Both the position numbers and the translations under genes were made by a program. A stretch of DNA of 15,375 nt from an uncultured Faecalibacterium sp. (GTDB taxonomy: Bacteria; Bacillota; Clostridia; Oscillospirales; Ruminococcaceae): positions 1-15,375 of the forward strand of contig CAAHET010000032.1 of NCBI GenBank assembly GCA_900772565.1. The letters run 5' to 3'. This document shows, one piece after another, positions 14,073 through 15,375 of this stretch; position 1 is the first letter of the stretch, and the number at the start of each line of letters is the position of its first letter. The notes beneath the pieces were generated by a model. It ran no database searches. It was not told where the DNA came from and saw only the letters and a list, made by a program, of their open reading frames with translations.

Positions 14073-14091
14073 TCCCGCCGCAAGGCGTGGA
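14073..14091 (+). other. small GNRA-loop hairpin between pgi and the P-loop gene
   Basis: CGCC-GCAA-GGCG (14076-14087) closes on a GCAA tetraloop and can extend by TCC/GGA past a bulged T. It has no following T-run, so it is unlikely to terminate transcription. It may help set mRNA stability between the two cistrons. It lies just before the AGGAGG site (14098-14103) of the next gene. Confidence 0.35.
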
Positions 14092-14111
14092 AAATACAGG
14101 AGGACTGAACT

Positions 14112-14516
14112 ATGATTAAACTGATTGTTGGTACCAAGGGCTCCGGCAAGACCAAGGCTATGATCGACCAGATCAACGACGCGGTCAAGACCTCCAAAGG
14201 CAATGTTGTTGTGGTGGAAAAGGGCATGAAGCTCACCTACGACATCGCTCCTGCAGCACGTCTGATCGATCTGGATGAGTACAAGATCTCCGGCGGCGAG
14301 ATGCTGTACGGCTTTGTGGCCGGCCTGATGGCAAGCAACTACGACATCACCGACCTGTACATTGACGGCATCCTGAAGGTGCTGGATCACGATATCAACC
14401 GTCTGGGCGTTGTGCTGGACGAGATGGCAGCCATTGCCGGCGACAGCGTGAAGGTCACCGTGACCGTCAGCGCAGACGAGGCCGCACTGCCCCACGATGT
14501 GAAGAAGTACCTGTAA
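14112..14516 (+). CDS. small P-loop NTPase-like protein, function unknown
   Basis: A 134-residue cytoplasmic protein. Residues 1-14 (MIKLIVGTKGSGKT) form a beta strand and Walker A loop with K13 and T14 in the nucleotide-binding positions. A candidate Walker B is the strand ITDLYIDG (D81 or D85). The later VKVTVTVSADEAALP resembles a sensor strand. The compact layout resembles minimal P-loop kinases or thymidine-kinase-like folds, but no catalytic lid, zinc cluster or base-recognition motif is recognisable. Relatives are annotated in Clostridia only as hypothetical or ATP-binding proteins, as far as I recall. AGGAGG is eight bases upstream of the ATG. It lies 61 bases after pgi and before the operon terminator, and shares pgi's codon bias, so the two are probably co-transcribed. 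A functional link to sugar metabolism is only suggested by position. Confidence 0.85.
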   Translation: MIKLIVGTKGSGKTKAMIDQINDAVKTSKGNVVVVEKGMKLTYDIAPAARLIDLDEYKISGGEMLYGFVAGLMASNYDITDLYIDGILKVLDHDINRLGVVLDEMAAIAGDSVKVTVTVSADEAALPHDVKKYL

Positions 14517-14548
14517 TCTGATAAAAGAACAGGGCTAAAGGCTTTTCC

Positions 14549-14600
14549 AACAGGCAGAAGACCGGAGAAAAATAAATTTTTTCGGTTTTCTGCCTGTTTT
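14549..14600 (+). terminator. intrinsic terminator of the pgi operon
   Basis: A 16-bp stem, AACAGGCAGAAGACCG (14549-14564) with CGGTTTTCTGCCTGTT (14583-14598), contains one G-T pair and encloses an A/T-rich loop that can pair further (AAAAAT/ATTTTT). The 3' arm runs into TTTT (14597-14600). It begins 33 nt after the P-loop gene stop and ends five bases before the yceD -35 box. Confidence 0.85.
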
Positions 14601-14604
14601 GGTG

Positions 14605-14633
14605 TTGACAAAGGGTTGCTTTGGCGCTATACT
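14605..14633 (+). promoter_or_regulatory. sigma-A promoter of yceD-rpmF
   Basis: A perfect -35 TTGACA (14605-14610), a 17-base spacer and -10 TATACT (14628-14633). The boxes are identical to those of the tRNA-Pro promoter at the left end of the window. The start near 14640 gives a leader of about 22 nt before the yceD ATG. Confidence 0.88.
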
Positions 14634-14661
14634 AACAAAGCAGCCTTTTCAGAGGTGTACT

Positions 14662-15165
14662 ATGCAATTTGACCTGAGAAAGTTTATCACAGCCGGCGCA
14701 AGACCGTACCATGCAGAGTTTCAGTGTGATTTATCTGCGTACGATTATGCCGGTGCAAGGATCCCGCAGCCGGTCACAGCCGTCTTTGACGCGCAGACCG
14801 ATGGCGACGAGGTTCAGATAACGTTGCGGGCAAAGGCATCGGTGCACGGAGAGTGCGCCCGCTGTCTGGACCCGGTCACTCGGGAAGAGACAGTCGATAC
14901 GGAGTGGATCGTCAAGGAGCGGGATCTGGATGACCCGGATTTCGATCTTCCGCTGGACGAAAAAGGACACTTGGACGTGGACGAATGGCTCAATCAGGAG
15001 TTTATGTTCCAAATTCCCACGGTGCTGCTTTGCAGCCCCGACTGCGCCGGGCTTTGCCCGCAGTGCGGTAAGAAAAAGGCGGAATGCACCTGCCCACCGG
15101 CAGAGCAGACCGATGACCCCGTAGACACTAGGCTCGCGATCCTTAAATCACTGCTGAACAGATAA
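14662..15165 (+). CDS. yceD: YceD/DUF177 family protein
   Basis: A 167-residue YceD-family protein. Members sit immediately before rpmF in most bacteria and have been linked to 23S rRNA and ribosome metabolism, with the exact role unsettled. Cysteine pairs are seen at C65-x2-C68 (HGECARCLDPV) and in a C-terminal cluster at C124, C128, C132, C135, C142 and C144 (CSPDCAGLCPQCG, then CTC), suggesting zinc binding. The ending DTRLAILKSLLNR is characteristic of the family. I chose the ATG at 14662, which has AGAGGTG upstream and follows the promoter; the frame from 14599 would begin before the -35 box. rpmF follows after 23 bases. Confidence 0.92.
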   Translation: MQFDLRKFITAGARPYHAEFQCDLSAYDYAGARIPQPVTAVFDAQTDGDEVQITLRAKASVHGECARCLDPVTREETVDTEWIVKERDLDDPDFDLPLDEKGHLDVDEWLNQEFMFQIPTVLLCSPDCAGLCPQCGKKKAECTCPPAEQTDDPVDTRLAILKSLLNR

Positions 15166-15188
15166 ACCCATCAAGGAGGTGCAAAAAT

Positions 15189-15368
15189 ATGGCAGTACCT
15201 AAGAGACATCTTTCCAAGGCCCGCCGCGACAAGCGTCGCAGCAATGTTTGGAAGCTGGAGGCCCCCGCACTGGTGAAGTGCAGCAACTGCGGCTCTCTGA
15301 AGCTCCCCCACCAGGCATGTGGCAACTGCGGTTACTACAAGGGCGAGGAAGTCATCAAGAAGGCCTAA
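15189..15368 (+). CDS. rpmF: 50S ribosomal protein L32
   Basis: A 59-residue ribosomal protein L32, complete in the window. It opens MAVPKRHLSKARRDKRR, the conserved rRNA-binding basic segment. It carries two cysteine pairs, CSNCG and CGNCG, so it is the zinc-ribbon (C+) form. AAGGAGGTG, almost a full anti-Shine-Dalgarno match, ends seven bases before the ATG, consistent with strong translation. It is co-transcribed with yceD from the promoter at 14605-14633. Only seven bases follow the stop, so the next gene (often plsX in this gene order) is not visible. Confidence 0.97.
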   Translation: MAVPKRHLSKARRDKRRSNVWKLEAPALVKCSNCGSLKLPHQACGNCGYYKGEEVIKKA

Positions 15369-15375
15369 TTTGCGC

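Noticed and set aside
14067..14108. 13-codon upstream ORF ending three bases before the P-loop gene
   Set aside because: No ribosome site precedes it and its length is within chance; its frame overlaps the small hairpin and the AGGAGG site of the real gene.
12635..14236. 533-codon minus-strand frame opposite pgi
   Set aside because: The translation is a His/Val/Gln-rich mirror of a strongly codon-biased pgi gene and lacks a ribosome site or any recognisable domain.

Overview
The window looks like ordinary chromosome of a gut Clostridia bacterium, most likely Faecalibacterium or a close Oscillospiraceae relative. The evidence is the moderately high GC, the sigma-A-type promoters, strong AGGAGG ribosome sites, an S-layer-homology (SLH) surface protein, a group-B-like [FeFe] hydrogenase, and the yceD-rpmF pair typical of Firmicutes. 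The genus is an inference from protein flavour, not a search result. No insertion sequence, prophage, CRISPR array or integrase is visible, and no stretch over 300 bases lacks a gene.

Left part, minus strand (read right to left): a five-gene run starts from a promoter at about 7054-7082. It encodes a membrane-fusion adaptor, an ABC ATPase, a MacB/FtsX-type permease, a secreted SLH-domain protein and a ComF-family phosphoribosyltransferase, with junctions of 14, -4, 40 and -1 nt. This resembles the Gram-positive YknXYZ/MacAB layout with an extra cell-wall-associated partner. The adaptor carries its core (lipoyl halves plus beta-barrel) twice. Beyond it lies tRNA-Pro(GGG), cut by the window edge, with its own near-consensus promoter.

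Middle, still minus strand: three separately promoted genes. They are a monomeric [FeFe] hydrogenase with a structured ~130-nt leader and a strong terminator; mtaB, the ms2t6A tRNA methylthiotransferase; and a small predicted lipoprotein with a twin-arginine signal and a perfect hairpin terminator.

Right part, plus strand, divergent from the lipoprotein: a DacF-type D-Ala-D-Ala carboxypeptidase; pgi (glucose-6-phosphate isomerase) followed by a conserved-looking small P-loop protein of unknown function and a long-stem terminator; then a textbook promoter driving yceD (DUF177) and rpmF (ribosomal protein L32), which ends at the window edge.

Most genes are housekeeping or envelope functions. 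The best candidates for something under-described are the double-core adaptor with its SLH partner, the hydrogenase leader with an upstream inverted repeat, the Tat-signal lipoprotein, and the small P-loop protein next to pgi.
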